From: Lotus japonicus
Lineage: Eukaryota; Streptophyta; Magnoliopsida; Fabales; Fabaceae
DNA length: 64,000 bases
Assembly: GCF_012489685.1 (NCBI RefSeq)
Contig: NC_080044.1
Location: 65,396,732-65,460,731 of the forward strand
Direction of reading: 5' to 3'
Shown here: piece by piece, positions 52,909 through 64,000 of the stretch
Layout: each line of letters opens with the position of its first letter
Numbering within the stretch: position 1 is the stretch's first letter
Program-made: the position numbers and the translations under genes
The notes under the pieces: model-generated
The model's database searches: none
The model's input: only the letters and a program-made list of their open reading frames with translations
What the model was told of the DNA's origin: nothing

Positions 52909-53633
52909 AGGTTGGAAAAACGCGGGAAAATGAAAGTTTCGCGATTCCGATTTTTCCGGCTTCATTCTCCGTGAATTCTAAGATAGGTTTTGGCGACATA
53001 ATACCAAAACTCAAAAGAGGTTTCCTTGTATTTTAGGTGACTAATGCAAAGTCGGTGTAAAACTATTTTACCCGATAAGTTACTTTTTGCATTGAATGTC
53101 GGAAGAGAAAACTTCCTTCTGGAGAAAGATTGAAATCATCAAGAGAAATGGGTGTACGCGTGTAGAATCTTCATTTGAAGCTCCGAATAGAAAATGTCTT
53201 CATCGTCGGTTGATTCTAGGGTTTTGAACTATCAGGGTTTTAGTTTCGGCAAACTTCCGAGGATTGGAATCGGACGTTCGTAGATTCTAGGGTTTCGCCT
53301 CGAAACGATTGTCGTATAAGGAATAAGAGAAGTTCTAACATTTCTCTGAAGATTTTTGGAATTAATTTCCATCGTGACTTTAAGTGAAAACTAGCTATTT
53401 ACTAGGGTTTCTGCCTTAGGTTTAAGCGTATATCGATCGTGCTATACCTTTTATCGATTTTGATACAATCCTTAGACTTTTCCTGAACTTTCTCCTTCAT
53501 AAATTTATTTCATTTAGTAAACTCTTGTTCAGGTTTTCCTTCACGATACATCAACCCTAATCGTGAATAGGATTTTATTCACTTGGCATAAGTGTAAAAA
53601 CTTGGGTCTTACATATAAAGTATATGATGACTG

Positions 53634-55247
53634 AGTGGTGTAGGAGTGAGCAAGACATGTGTTAATTCAAGTCAGGCGTGCAGTAATTGCACGTGGGCGT
53701 GTCCGCGAGGAACTCGCTTCAGTCCAGTGAATCCTTGACTTGTCTTGCCTAGCGCCGGGTAACACGGGACAGGTCTGTAACGTCAGGACAAGGCTAATAA
53801 ATAAAGCTCCTAAATCTAGGCAATTTCTTGTAAGAAAATCGGCAAAATCTAAGCGTGTTTAGGTCAATGAAAAAATATTATCATTCTTAGTGAGTAGCAT
53901 GCACTGTGAGCCCTCCTATGTCTCTTATCTTATGTCATCCATCCACCCCTGCATAACTGTGCTAGACTCATGAAACTTCACCAACCTTCTCTCAAAATAA
54001 CATGGACAAGGATCATAATTGGCATCATTTGAACAAAGTTAAAAAAATTTCACTTAAACAAGTTAACATGTAGAGAAGTGAAATATAAATTTATCTAGCC
54101 TTACCAGTTCTTGTTTTAACTATGTGTTCTTAAATTTGTGGTTAAAGCTTCTAGTAATGTGGTTGATGCAGTACACATGATAACCATTTGGTAGTTGTCA
54201 CCCAAGAGACGCATTTGTCATAACCAACTTTATACTTGTGTGTTTATTTGATTTCAGGCATATACCTTACTTTTAGGGTGACGTGTTGACGTATAAAACA
54301 CTCATGCTTTGTTTAAAAGACATGAAACCAATGAAGAAAGAGAATTCAACCAAGATCTTCAATCAATTTTCTCCGGTTTGGTAGTGCATAAATCGTGAGA
54401 GATAAGGGAGAAGGTAAGTGGGACCCGCCAAAAAATTTGTCTCCACTCATGAACAAGAAAGCAAAGAGGGTAGTATTTTATGCAATTTGGTCAAAATATT
54501 CCCCAGATAATATGTGATAGTAAAAATATAAAATAATTAACATTGTTATATAATAAAAAAATATTATTATATTTTTAATTACTATTTACAAATTCTATTA
54601 TATTTTTAAAACAATATTTTTTACTTAAAAAAATTATGTAGCACATCTTATTTTTATGTAATATAGTCTTTTCTTTTCTTTCACATCTCTTTTTGTTTTC
54701 TCTTAGACCATAAACTTAAAAAAAAATCATCTCATTTTCTTTCTGTTCTCTTCTCTTCTATTTCTTCTCACTTTTCTTTTACTAACCAAACAATACCTCA
54801 ACGTCTTTCCTTCGATGATTGTAAAAGCTATCGACAAGATATGACTATTCTTATCTTGTGTCGTGGTGATCAACAACGTTACTCAATAAATGGTCTTTGG
54901 AAAAGGCTACTCCAGCCCAACCTGAGGCGTTCCAAATAGATTTTCTTTTCCTCAGGATCAGGGATAGAATTAATGGCCCTGAAGAGAAGATCTTGTTCAT
55001 TGGTCAAAGTGTTGATGGACAAGGTATTGACGGAAGATGATGATTGAGAATCATCATTCTGAATTTGATTTAGGTCTTCAGAGACCTCAGAATCCGAAGG
55101 ATTAGATCGTAAAGGAAAGTTCCATCTATATATATTACTAGTTTGCAATAATTGAAAAGCATCACAAGTTGAACGTCCAAAACACCTAGTGAATTGTGCG
55201 GAAACAGTCATAAGCAGAACCATTATTTATAAAGTATATGATGACTG
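53634..55247 (+). repeat. Tandem duplication, copy 2
   Basis: Direct partner of 39532-40908. It differs by scattered substitutions, small indels and a ~217-bp extra segment (54891-55107). It ends with 'tataaagtatatgatgactg'. Confidence 0.88.
54891..55107 (-). other. 217-bp segment present only in duplication copy 2
   Basis: Copy 1 reads 'aatacatttcgtaaagg' where copy 2 has this extra DNA ('aataaatgg…gattagatcgtaaagg'). The minus strand is open with a Ser/Asp/Asn-rich stretch then TNEQDLLFRAINSIPDPEEKK. The style recalls linker regions of plant pararetrovirus (Caulimoviridae) or retroelement polyproteins, but the resemblance is weak and unverified. No clear TIRs or target duplication. Confidence 0.4.
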
Positions 55248-56060
55248 TGTAAAAGGATCCTAGGGAGAATGATACCATATACTCCAACCACCTTATATGT
55301 TCGTAGAAGGACCAACCCTAATAACCAAACACCTTTGCCATTGTTTTCTGCTTGACTTTCCATACTTTCATGTATGATACTTTGTATTGAAGTGTTATAC
55401 TAATCCTTTCTTGTATAAGAGAAATGAGATAGATGGTTGATCACTAGCCATGCCTAGAACATTACAGCAATATAGTAAGTTAATATAAATTTTAATTTAA
55501 CAAGTAAAGATTAAGGGTCCAATAATCATGAACAAGCTCCATATAAAATATGTAATATCATATGAACTCGGAATCCAACTTATTGTGGTCCTGACACTCA
55601 TATCATAGACACATGCATGTTTCTCGCACCATTTAGATATCACCCACTTTTTTTTTGACAACATTGTCATCATCCTCCAAGGGAAGTTTGTTGTGGAATT
55701 CAAACACATTATACTCCAAATTATTAGTTAGGGTTCAACCATTCAGTATGATTGGTAAACTTTCATCTTGTAGTGCTTCATGGCCATTTGAACGTGTTTG
55801 CTATAAGTGTGTAAACCACCATATAATTCTTCACCTATCTTCCAAGAGCCAGACAAATCCAAACCTGAAAAATATGTTTATTGATGTGAACTAATAAATC
55901 TATGGTGAAGAAGAACTTCAAAATAAAGTGTTTGGAACACCCGAATAATTTTTTTTAAAAGTAACCACATATAATCGAAAATGCATTATGTGAAGAGATA
56001 AGTTGATTAAACGTTAAGTGATATTGCCGATGGAATAAAAAATGCAGGGGAAGGAGGTGC
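55248..56060. other. Intergenic, nothing recognised
   Basis: No ORF with convincing features (short frames at 55497-55709 and 55655-55894 look random). Confidence 0.4.
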
Positions 56061-56297
56061 CTATAGTGGCTCAAGATTAGCGTCAAAGTCAACTTGTACG
56101 GCTGTGTCAGACAAATCCCAATCGGGAATGTCACCTTCATCCCATTCATTCTCATCTTTTGAAAATGCGATGTCAACATCCACGTTATGCTCGTTCGTGT
56201 CATCAACATCATCAACCAAGTTAACTGTGGGATCCACATTGTCATATTCTGCTCCTGCAATTGTCCACTCTATACACTTGTCACCTTCATTGCTCAA
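56061..56297 (-). pseudogene. Acidic ORF fragment, unknown
   Basis: Seventy-eight codons start MSNEGDKCIEWT and are rich in Asp/Glu/Asn, with W-D-x-G-D-I-P-D-W-D-L. Continuing leftward there is only non-coding DNA. Upstream on the same strand (56300-56470) another open stretch reads CLQVFDDNNVECLINAFKQQ. The acidic N-terminal style fits a transposase or nuclear-protein remnant, but no family could be named. Confidence 0.25.
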
Positions 56298-56659
56298 CGT
56301 CTATATGTTCATCAAATATGTTGAGACTGATATTGACGAACTTCCAACTTAATCGATATCATATCATCGTACAACTCCAACACTGACATCAAGAGTTGTT
56401 GCTTAAAGGCGTTAATGAGGCATTCCACATTGTTGTCATCAAATACTTGAAGACATGTGAATTTAGTTGGATTAAGTGAAACAAAAAATCTAACACGATT
56501 TGGTTTCTGCTGTGCCGTTTGGTACCTGTCATTTTATTTTCCCGGGAAAATATCAAACACCCGCACATTTTCAAAAGTAGAGGGAACGATTCAGATTTCA
56601 AATATAAAAATAAAAATAAAAATTCCAAAAATGAAACAGAAATTTGAATATTTGTTTGA

Positions 56660-56970
56660 TTCCGTTGGTTGCTGAGAGAGAAGAAACACACACTGTGAAT
56701 CTGTGATGATGGATCAAAGGAAGCCCTGAATTTTGGGGGTGAATCTGAGAGAGAAGAAGCAAGCGATTGATGATCACGCTTTCTTCTTTCCAAAACGAGA
56801 TTGCACGCTGCACTCACCACCATCATTCATTTTCTTTCTATCTATCTATTACTCTTACTATACCATCACATTCTTCATTTCAATTCCTGTTTTCATTTTC
56901 CCCCAATTTACTAGGGTTTTATTTCCCCCAATTTAGTAATCAATCAATCAATCGTTAGCGTTTTGCAGTC
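56660..56970 (+). promoter_or_regulatory. Probable 5' UTR/promoter-proximal region of the Raf-like gene
   Basis: Pyrimidine-rich leader with 'tctatctatctatt' and 'caatcaatcaatcaatcg' runs just before the ATG; the ATG context is 'gcagtcATGGCG'. No clear TATA box was identified. Confidence 0.45.
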
Positions 56971-59900
56971 ATGGCGTTTGATCGGAATTCCGTCGTCAAG
57001 GATCTACACGCGGTGAACGTCGTTCCAGTCATGGCCGAGGAGCCTCTCATTTCACCGGCATCCATCGCCGCCACGCCTCATACTCCCAATTCAGCTCGAG
57101 ACCTCTTCTATCCACCGCCGCCGGTGGGAGCCTGGTACGTCCGCCCCGCCGCGGCCGCTGCGCACCCTGCTGCTGTCGGGTTTAACTACGGCTCGCCTAA
57201 CAGTTTTGGCAATATGGCCGCCGCGCCTGGGAATGCCTTGAATTTGGGGAATTGGGCTGGGGTTAATGGTTCCTGCAATGATGGTTCTCCTCATGGGAGC
57301 TCAAGGACCGGTGGTGGTGATGATGGCGGAGATGATTCCGTGTCGGGGAGGAAGGTGAAGTTCCTGTGCAGTTTTGGTGGGAGGATTTTGCCGAGGCCGA
57401 ATGATGGAGTGTTGAGATATGTTGGAGGGCAGACAAGGATTATTAGTGTTAGGAAAGATGTGAGCTTCAGTGATTTGGTGCAGAAGATGGTTGACACTTA
57501 TGGGCAGCCTGTGGCTATCAAGTACCAGCTTCCTGAGGAGGAGCTTGATGCATTGGTCTCGGTTTCGTGCGCGGATGATGTTGATAATATGATGGAGGAG
57601 TATGAGAAGTTGGTGGAGAGGTCTCCTGATGGTTCTGCTAAGTTAAGGGTTTTTCTGTTTTCTGCTTCAGAGGCTGACCTTTCTGGTGTGATGCAATCTG
57701 TGGACTTGCAAGATACTGGGCAGAGATACTTTGAGGCTGTGAATGGATTTACAGATGGAAATGGGATTAGTGGCGGAATCAAGAGGAAGGAGAGTGTAAC
57801 AAGTGCTGCTTCAACACAGAATTCTGATTTGAGTGGGATTGAGACCCTTGATAGCTCATTTTCTAGTCAATGGGAGCCGGTTTCTTGTGCGATATCTTCA
57901 AAGGAGAATGTGGCAGCTTCTCCTGACACAAGTGCAAATTTGGGGGCTTCAGAGCCCAATTCAGCTGCTTACTCAGCTGCTTCTGCGGTTTCATTGGGTA
58001 TGCCTGTGGCTAATAGCAGTTCAACTCCCACAACATATTCCCAGAATGAGGTTGACTTAGAAAAGCCTGTGCCTGTATCACAACAGCCATTTGGGTTGCA
58101 GCAATATGGGATGGAAATTCCACCCTCTTCACATTATTTGCAGCCTTTGATTGATCTGCGCCCGGAGGTTAGGAACCATGCAGATTATGTCCAATTGCAT
58201 CCCCAGGCGGGGTTCCCCAATCCTCAGCTTTTAGGGCAGACTGGGCCTTCCTTCACACAACAGCAGTTTAATGATAATGCTTCTGGTTTAGCATTCCATC
58301 AGGCCATTCCTGGAGCACAAATACCCGTGACTCAACCATACTCACATGCTGCTGTAAGGCCGAATGTCATTCAGCAACAAACATTGATGCAACCACAGCA
58401 TAATCGGTTGGACCAATACAGCGACGAAAGTGCATCAGGGCTCAGGATTATGCAGCTTCCTGCCGAGCACAGCTATAATACATACCAGGTTCCAGTGAAT
58501 CATGCCCCATCTGTCATAGCTGGAGGTAATTATGGTTGGGTTCAGGTTCCTCCACAAGAGCAGGTTGTTTTCTCTGATGGTTTATTACCTCAACAACAGA
58601 TACTGATCCCTGAGCAACTCAACAGAGTTGAGGGTTGTTCTATGTGTAAGACAAAGCTACCTCATGCCCATTCAGATCCAGTGGTCCAGGATCAGCATAA
58701 TGGTGGTGCAGGTCCAGTTCCCGATTCAAGCCCTACTTACCGTAGTTTCCCGGTGGAAGACAGTTTAAAAACTCAAGGAACTAATATGTTTAAGCATATG
58801 GTGACAGCACCCTTGGAAAGCATTAGTGAACATGGGGCTGGGACTGGATCCAGACTTGCTAGCAAAGTGGAACCTTCTGATGGAGTACCTTGTAATAATA
58901 ATAGTACTGGGCTTTCTCATAATCTTGTGCCTCTGCCTGAAGGTGGGAGGAATATAATGCAAAAGCCAGAAGAATTTGATCATGCAAAGAATTCATTTCT
59001 CCAGGAAACGACTGGAAGGACAGGTGCAGAACAGTCTCCTAGTGATGGACTCATGACCATGGGAACAGCAGCACTGTCTTATCCAGAGGCTGTCCACCGG
59101 CATGTGCCCGTTGAAAACGGGGTTAAACAGGATGTGGTTGTGAATAAACCTGTCAATAATGATATCCCTATGGTTGATAGAACAGCTATACTAACTTCCA
59201 AGTGCATGATTCAAGGATCTCCGAGAAAAAATACTAATGAGTTTACTGGTGTTGTTTCTAAATCAGATGTAGTAGATAATTGGATTAGACAGGACCATCT
59301 AAAACGTGTTGATGGAAGGATGGACACCCTCAAGATATGCAATCCTGAAGTTGATGTTAGTAATGATGACTGTTTGCTGCCACTTGAAAAACCTAATGGG
59401 AATGATAAACTAGATTACAACACTCGGAATTCTGTAGAGGGAGAGGTGATTCTGGATAACAACTTCGGCAGGCCAAAATTGGTAGCTGGTTCAAATCAAA
59501 TTAAGATGACGGGCGTGCTGCCGTGTTCTTCTGAAGAAATTTCATTTGGTCACAATTCCAGGCCAGGGGAATACAATGAGGTAGCACGACCCCCTGTGGT
59601 TGGAAACACCGTCAAGGATGATACATCATCCTCTTCATTATCATCATCTGTCAGGTTTGGAGATGTACAGAATTCTCCAAACTCACTTTTCAGCAATCAA
59701 GATCCCTGGGCTATACAGCATGGTACCTTCTTTCCACCTGCTAGACCTAACAACACTACATTGATGAAAGAAACCTATTCTCCCAGGGATCACTTTGGTG
59801 AGAATCCAGGCAGCTTTGGGAAACAAATTTCAGAAGCACAATTGGATGAAGGCCTCTACCAGTCGTTCATACAGAACTTAACTTTTGAACATGGTCAGTC

Positions 59901-62900
59901 AGCCAAAGGTCTGTAAATTGTTGTAAGTCCTAAAATGTATAACTTTGTTGCTGATCGATAGTTGTGGAGCTCATAGCACATACTCAGTGTGTTTTGGTTT
60001 CTTTATTGAAGGCTCAACAGAAGAAGAAGAACAACTTCAAGCTGTTGCAGAAGATGTAGCAGCTTCTGTTCTGCACCCATGCTCTCCTCCAAATCCTAAC
60101 CTGCATGCCGAAGATGTTTCCTCTCATGAAAACATTGAGGATTGCGATGTTCAAAATAATCTAATAGATGTAATGTGTAGAAATAAAACTCTGGTGATTT
60201 TGTTTACATATTCCTCAGTATTTGTATTTTCTTCTTTTTCCCAGATTGGCAAAAATAATCTCCATAATGAACAATTTTTAATGCCGCTCTCCTTCCTATG
60301 CTATTTTATCACATTATTGTAAATATTATTTTTCCTCATTTAGGATGCCAAGAGCAAGCCACCAGAAAAGGCATGTTTTGGCTTTCCGGCATCGGGTGTT
60401 GGGAGATTGCAGGTTGAATGTCTTCCATATGTTTCCTCTTCTATGCTTTTATGCCGTCTGCTCAGCTGAGCTAATACCTTGCTGTTGGAACTTTGCCAGG
60501 TTATAAAGAACTGTCACCTTGAAGAGCTGACAGAATTGGGTTCTGGTACCTTTGGGACTGTTTACCATGGAAAATGGAGGGGCACTGATGTTGCAATCAA
60601 ACGAATTACTGATAGGTGTTTTGCGGGAAAGCCTTCAGAGCAAGAGCGCATGGTCTGTGACTCATTATTAATGGTTCTGGTTTCTATTTTCTGCTACTCT
60701 CTTCAGAGACCGGAAAACTAGCTTATAATTATCTGTTTATGCATCAAACAGAGAGATGACTTCTGGAATGAGGCAATCAAGCTTGCTGACTTGCACCATC
60801 CAAATGTGGTAGCTTTCTACGGTGTCGTGCTTGATGGCCCAGGAGGTTCTGTGGCAACAGTAACTGAGTATATGGCTAATGGTTCTCTAAGAAATGCCTT
60901 GCAGAAGAGTGAGAGGTAAAGTGGGCATGTATTTATTTGGATGTGCATGTTTGTATCTTAGTTCCTTTGCATTACCCTCAGTTAATGTGTTGTTTTCATA
61001 ATGATAAATGCATGATGCTGATATGATCATATCAGGAATCTTGACAAGCGCAAACGTCTTATCATTGCAATGGATGTGGCCTTTGGTATGGAGTACCTAC
61101 ATGGAAAAAACATTGTACACTTTGACTTGAAAAGTGACAACTTGCTGGTGAATCTCCGAGATCCACACCGCCCAATATGCAAGGTTTAAATCTTGCATAC
61201 TAATGGTTCATATCTGGATTTCTTTTACATTATATTGTAGTAGACATGCACTCCATTTTTTTGTATATAAGGAAATATATAATTAGCACATTGCATTGAT
61301 ATATGTTTATGTTCTTATTAATTCAAGAAATGACGGGACATGTGCATAATGCTACACACTTCTGTTCTTCTCTAATTGATCAGATGATTAAAGTCTTTAG
61401 AATGTAATGAGGTGGCTTCCCTTGAAGGAGCCCGATGAGATAGATTGATCACGTTGCTTATTTGTTCTATTGAAGGAATTTGACCCATCAAAAGTACTAA
61501 AATATGGCGTGTGATATTTTAGATAGACCATTTAACAGAAAATCACTTCAGATATCAATGAAGTTAAACAGGCATAGGTTTGACAAGCTGGCTGTACTGA
61601 AGGTCTTGATAAGGTTAGTGTGATAGCGATTACGTAAGTGAAGGTTACGAGATAGCCAGATATCAGTTAGAATTATTGAATTGTTGCTTATATCATTAGG
61701 TTTTAGTGGTGATTAGTGATTGCAACTCTGGCTAGATAGGCAAAATGAGTGCCAGGAAAAGAGAGTGGTGGGTATTCATTTGAAGACGAGTAATAGACTT
61801 GCAGATTCAGATATTGAACAACTAAAAACTAAGGGTATATACTGTCACAGTGTTGGACTGGATTTGCTCATAATATTATGGAAGATTCTACCCGTTGTTA
61901 CTTGATAGGATAGGATCATCATACGTCACCTGGCTTCCCTTAATGAAATTGTAGTCAATGGAATTTGAATTTCTTAGTTTTGGAAGATTCTACCCGTTGT
62001 TTCTTGATAGGATAGGATCATCATATGTCACCTGGCTTCCCTTAATGAAATTGTAGTCAATGGAATTTGAATTTCTTAGTTTTGGAAGATTCTACCGTTG
62101 TTACTTGATAGGATAGGATCATCATATGTCACCCAGCTTCCCTTAATGAAATTGTAGTCAATGCGATTTGAATTTCTTATGAATCTCTTGAGTGTTTTAG
62201 TGGTGATCAAATCAACATTTAAGTTATTGTATTAAAATCTAGAAAATAGCGTTCTTTTATTCCTTTAGGAATTGTTAAGTTTGCAGTGTTATACAAAAAT
62301 TACAAGAGGTCCAACTTAGAGGTGCCAAGTAATGTCAACATGCCAAAGTAAATTAATTAGCCTTTTGACTACTTGTATCGCATGTTGTTACTCTCTCTTT
62401 TCCATTGATCTTGCCACCCTGTGCTTTCCTTGATAGCATTTGCATTTTAGTCTCTTTACTAGGGTAGCGAGACATTTAGTGTCTTTGAGCTTCATTCCTC
62501 TACTAGAAGCTTTGGCCATTCGAATCTTTGTAATGTCACTATTATTTGTTATCTAACTATAGTAAAGTTTCACTAGGGTAGATTTATGAACTTGCCAACT
62601 TTTGTTTTCCAGTTTTCTTATTCAGATTTGCCAGGCTATTGACACCATGAATTTGAAGCGTTTGCGGTAGATGAGTAGATCGGTTGTAAGACATGACTAA
62701 AATCCCATCTAAACCATCCAGTCACTGTAATTTGAGAATCAATTCTTTTGTTGCAATTTATAAACCCAACCCGCTGGACCCCCATTTGAACAGCAAAACT
62801 CACAAAGACAAAATAAAAAAAATGAGATCCTTGCACTGAACTACCGATCCATCAGTAAAAATCTCGATAGTCAAAAGGTCCATACTAGTTGTTACATCTG

Positions 62901-63681
62901 TTTGGATTGATTTTGAGCACCCTTTCATTTAATGATTTAAAGTTTTTCGATTTCTGCAACCTTAAGCACCAGATTTTTTTCTACAATTTTCTTTTAACTG
63001 ATTTGAGGAGGGTCATCAATTTGATACTTGCTTTCTGATCAACATAGTTCTACTATAGCATGGAGCAATAGGCTACAGATCCTTTAGTAGTTTGTTTACC
63101 TTTTACACTTCTGCTTCTGATATCAGGTTGGTGACTTGGGACTGTCCAAAGTAAAATGTCAGACATTGATCTCTGGCGGTGTGAGAGGAACTCTACCGTG
63201 GATGGCGCCAGAACTACTAAACGGAAGCAGTAGCCTTGTTTCAGAGAAGGTTTATGCTTTAACTTATTCTGAAGGTTGATGATATTTTTTCCTGATATTT
63301 TCTTCACATATGCTTGTGTTTTGATGCTTTGCTGTTTTAGGTTGATGTCTTTTCATTCGGTATTGTGCTGTGGGAACTCTTAACTGGAGAAGAGCCATAT
63401 GCTGATTTGCACTATGGTGCTATTATAGGTAATCCAGGGGCCAAATCCACTGTTACAATTTAGTTATATGGCTTTCAGTTATTGAGTGGGTTCATAATTC
63501 AGGTGGTATTGTGTCCAACACTTTGCGGCCTCTGGTTCCAGAATCTTGCGATTCAGAATGGAGATCACTGATGGAGAGGTGCTGGTCCTCCGAGCCATCA
63601 GAGAGACCAGGCTTCCCTGAGATTGTCAACGAATTACGTTCTATGGCAGCCAAACGACACAATCAACAGCTTCCCAAATGA
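56971..63681 (+). CDS. PB1-domain Raf-like MAPKKK (B4-type), 1339 aa, nine exons
   Basis: Predicted exons are 56971-59908, 60012-60169, 60344-60412, 60500-60652, 60752-60915, 61036-61183, 63127-63249, 63341-63428 and 63503-63681. All phases match, giving 4,020 nt. Exon 1 encodes ~979 residues with a PB1 domain at about 127-228 ([19 protein letters not shown]; acidic [19 protein letters not shown]) and then a long disordered Gln/Ser-rich region. The kinase domain spans about 1065-1330: [12 protein letters not shown]-loop, VAIKR lysine, HFDLKSDN catalytic loop, GDLGLSK in place of [14 protein letters not shown] and [19 protein letters not shown]. It is a cytosolic Ser/Thr kinase; B4 Raf-like kinases of plants act in osmotic-stress signalling upstream of SnRK2s (established for Arabidopsis members). 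Intron 6 (61184-63126) is long. The exon 1 donor is GTCTGT and that after exon 3 is GTTGAA, both weak but needed for the frame. It is complete, with stop TGA at 63679. Confidence 0.93.
61879..62184 (+). repeat. Three 102-bp tandem repeats in kinase intron 6
   Basis: Copies start at 61879, 61981 and 62083 (TGGAAGATTCTACC...). Each contains 'gataggataggatcatcat', 'cttcccttaatgaaattg' and 'gaatttcttag'. They differ at a handful of positions (for example cacctggc/cacccagc). Located mid-intron; no effect on splicing expected. Confidence 0.9.
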
Positions 63682-64000
63682 GTTCCCACAAATGAGCTCC
63701 CCCTCCTTTGCTCACCAATGCATTGTGCAGCATATATATCATAGGATGGAAAGGTTAGCTTTGTAAGTTTACTTCATATAGTGGTAGTCAAGCTTTTATA
63801 GCTTTGCTGCAGATTCTTCTCTCACATCCGACCCTCCAAGAACATTAGGAAATGTTTCATTTTTTAGTAGGAAAAGCAAAAGGGGAAGAGAAAACATATT
63901 GTTCATAGTTTAATACTTTAATTGTACTCAAAAAATAGATATTGTAAAGGGTTTTCTTACCATTTTCGCTCATGAGTATTGCTATTTAGGTCCTTTTATA
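63682..64000 (+). other. 3' flank of the Raf-like gene
   Basis: Probably 3' UTR. AT-rich sequence after about 63850; several A-rich hexamers, but no single polyadenylation signal can be singled out. Confidence 0.5.

Larger units (their letters stand above)
40909..53613 (-). mobile_element. 12.7-kb Ty3-gypsy (Tekay/Del-like chromovirus) with 4-kb LTRs
   Basis: The left LTR is 40909-44952 and the right LTR 49569-53613 (4044 and 4045 bp), starting TGTAACACCCC and ending GGGTCTTACA on plus. Target duplication TATAA lies at 40904-40908 and 53614-53618. The minus-strand order is 5' LTR (right), tRNA-iMet PBS, gag, protease, RT, RNase H, integrase, chromodomain-like tail, PPT, 3' LTR (left). Very long LTRs plus a C-terminal chromodomain point to the Tekay/Del clade (inference from known clade features). 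The LTRs differ only at scattered positions, so insertion is recent on an evolutionary scale. Gag and RT nonetheless carry disabling lesions. Confidence 0.95.
49569..53613 (-). repeat. 5' LTR of gypsy element
   Basis: This would drive transcription of the element (minus strand). Differences from the 3' LTR include one extra C in the run at about 50485-50492 and a T-to-A change giving a stop at about 50166. Both break the LTR-borne open frame. Confidence 0.95.
39532..53633 (+). repeat. Tandem duplication (~1.4-kb unit), copy 1, split by gypsy element
   Basis: The sequence from 'gggtggtgtaggaattagcaag' (39532-40908, plus the tail 53614-53633) aligns with 53634-55247. The gypsy element at 40909-53613 inserted near the 3' end of copy 1. 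Copy 2 shows the unoccupied site ('atttataaagtatatg'). The unit has no recognised gene. Its ends contain 'gatgactg' at both junctions. Confidence 0.88.

Noticed and set aside
1..64000. CRISPR array, bacterial operon or prophage
   Set aside because: No short regularly spaced repeats or prokaryotic gene organisation; introns and plant retroelements throughout.

Overview
The window looks like chromosomal DNA of a dicot plant. It has AT-rich intergenic sequence, short GT-AG introns, plant L1-type LINEs with an RRM ORF1, Ty1-copia and Ty3-gypsy elements primed by initiator tRNA-Met, Mutator-like and hAT elements, and a plant-specific Raf-like kinase gene. A SINE-like sequence and the general element style suggest a legume, but this is inference and the species cannot be fixed from the sequence alone.

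Layout. (1) About 0.25-9.12 kb: a tandem array of ~1.49-kb units, each with three exon-like pieces of a small Lys-rich protein carrying a weak caspase/metacaspase-like (C14) signature. No unit is intact, and the fifth is split by a 1,367-bp Mutator-like element. (2) 9.12-13.18 kb: a 5'-truncated, frameshifted pseudogene of the ribosome-assembly GTPase NUG2/NOG2, fused directly to the array. (3) 13.2-22 kb: intergenic DNA with MITEs, a deleted copia element and a SINE-like sequence. It also holds two intact two-exon minus-strand paralogues (85 and 97 aa) of a small plant protein family of unknown function. (4) 22-32.7 kb: a retroelement graveyard. It contains an ORF1-only LINE, two 5'-truncated LINEs with recognisable target-site duplications (one hosting a hAT element), a copia deletion derivative, a degenerate LINE and a GTAGGT-type minisatellite. 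(5) 33.4-38.5 kb: a ~1.8-kb tandem duplication of the upstream region and first codons of a small intronless gene (140 aa). The downstream promoter copy carries a second Mutator-like element. (6) 39.5-55.25 kb: another tandem duplication (~1.4-kb unit). Its first copy holds a 12.7-kb Tekay/Del-like Ty3-gypsy element with unusually long 4.04-kb LTRs, near-identical LTR copies and three coding lesions. (7) 57-63.7 kb: an apparently intact nine-exon gene for a PB1-domain, B4-type Raf-like MAPKKK (1,339 aa predicted).

Apparently functional host genes are few: the kinase, the 140-aa gene and the two small paralogues. The rest is duplication and transposition history. It is unusually legible because sibling duplicates preserve the empty sites for the two Mutator-like insertions and the gypsy insertion.

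The best candidates for something undescribed are four: the tandem caspase-like/Lys-rich unit array, the ORF carried inside the gypsy LTR, the ORF1-only LINE, and the promoter duplication that makes a 'headless' start of the 140-aa gene.
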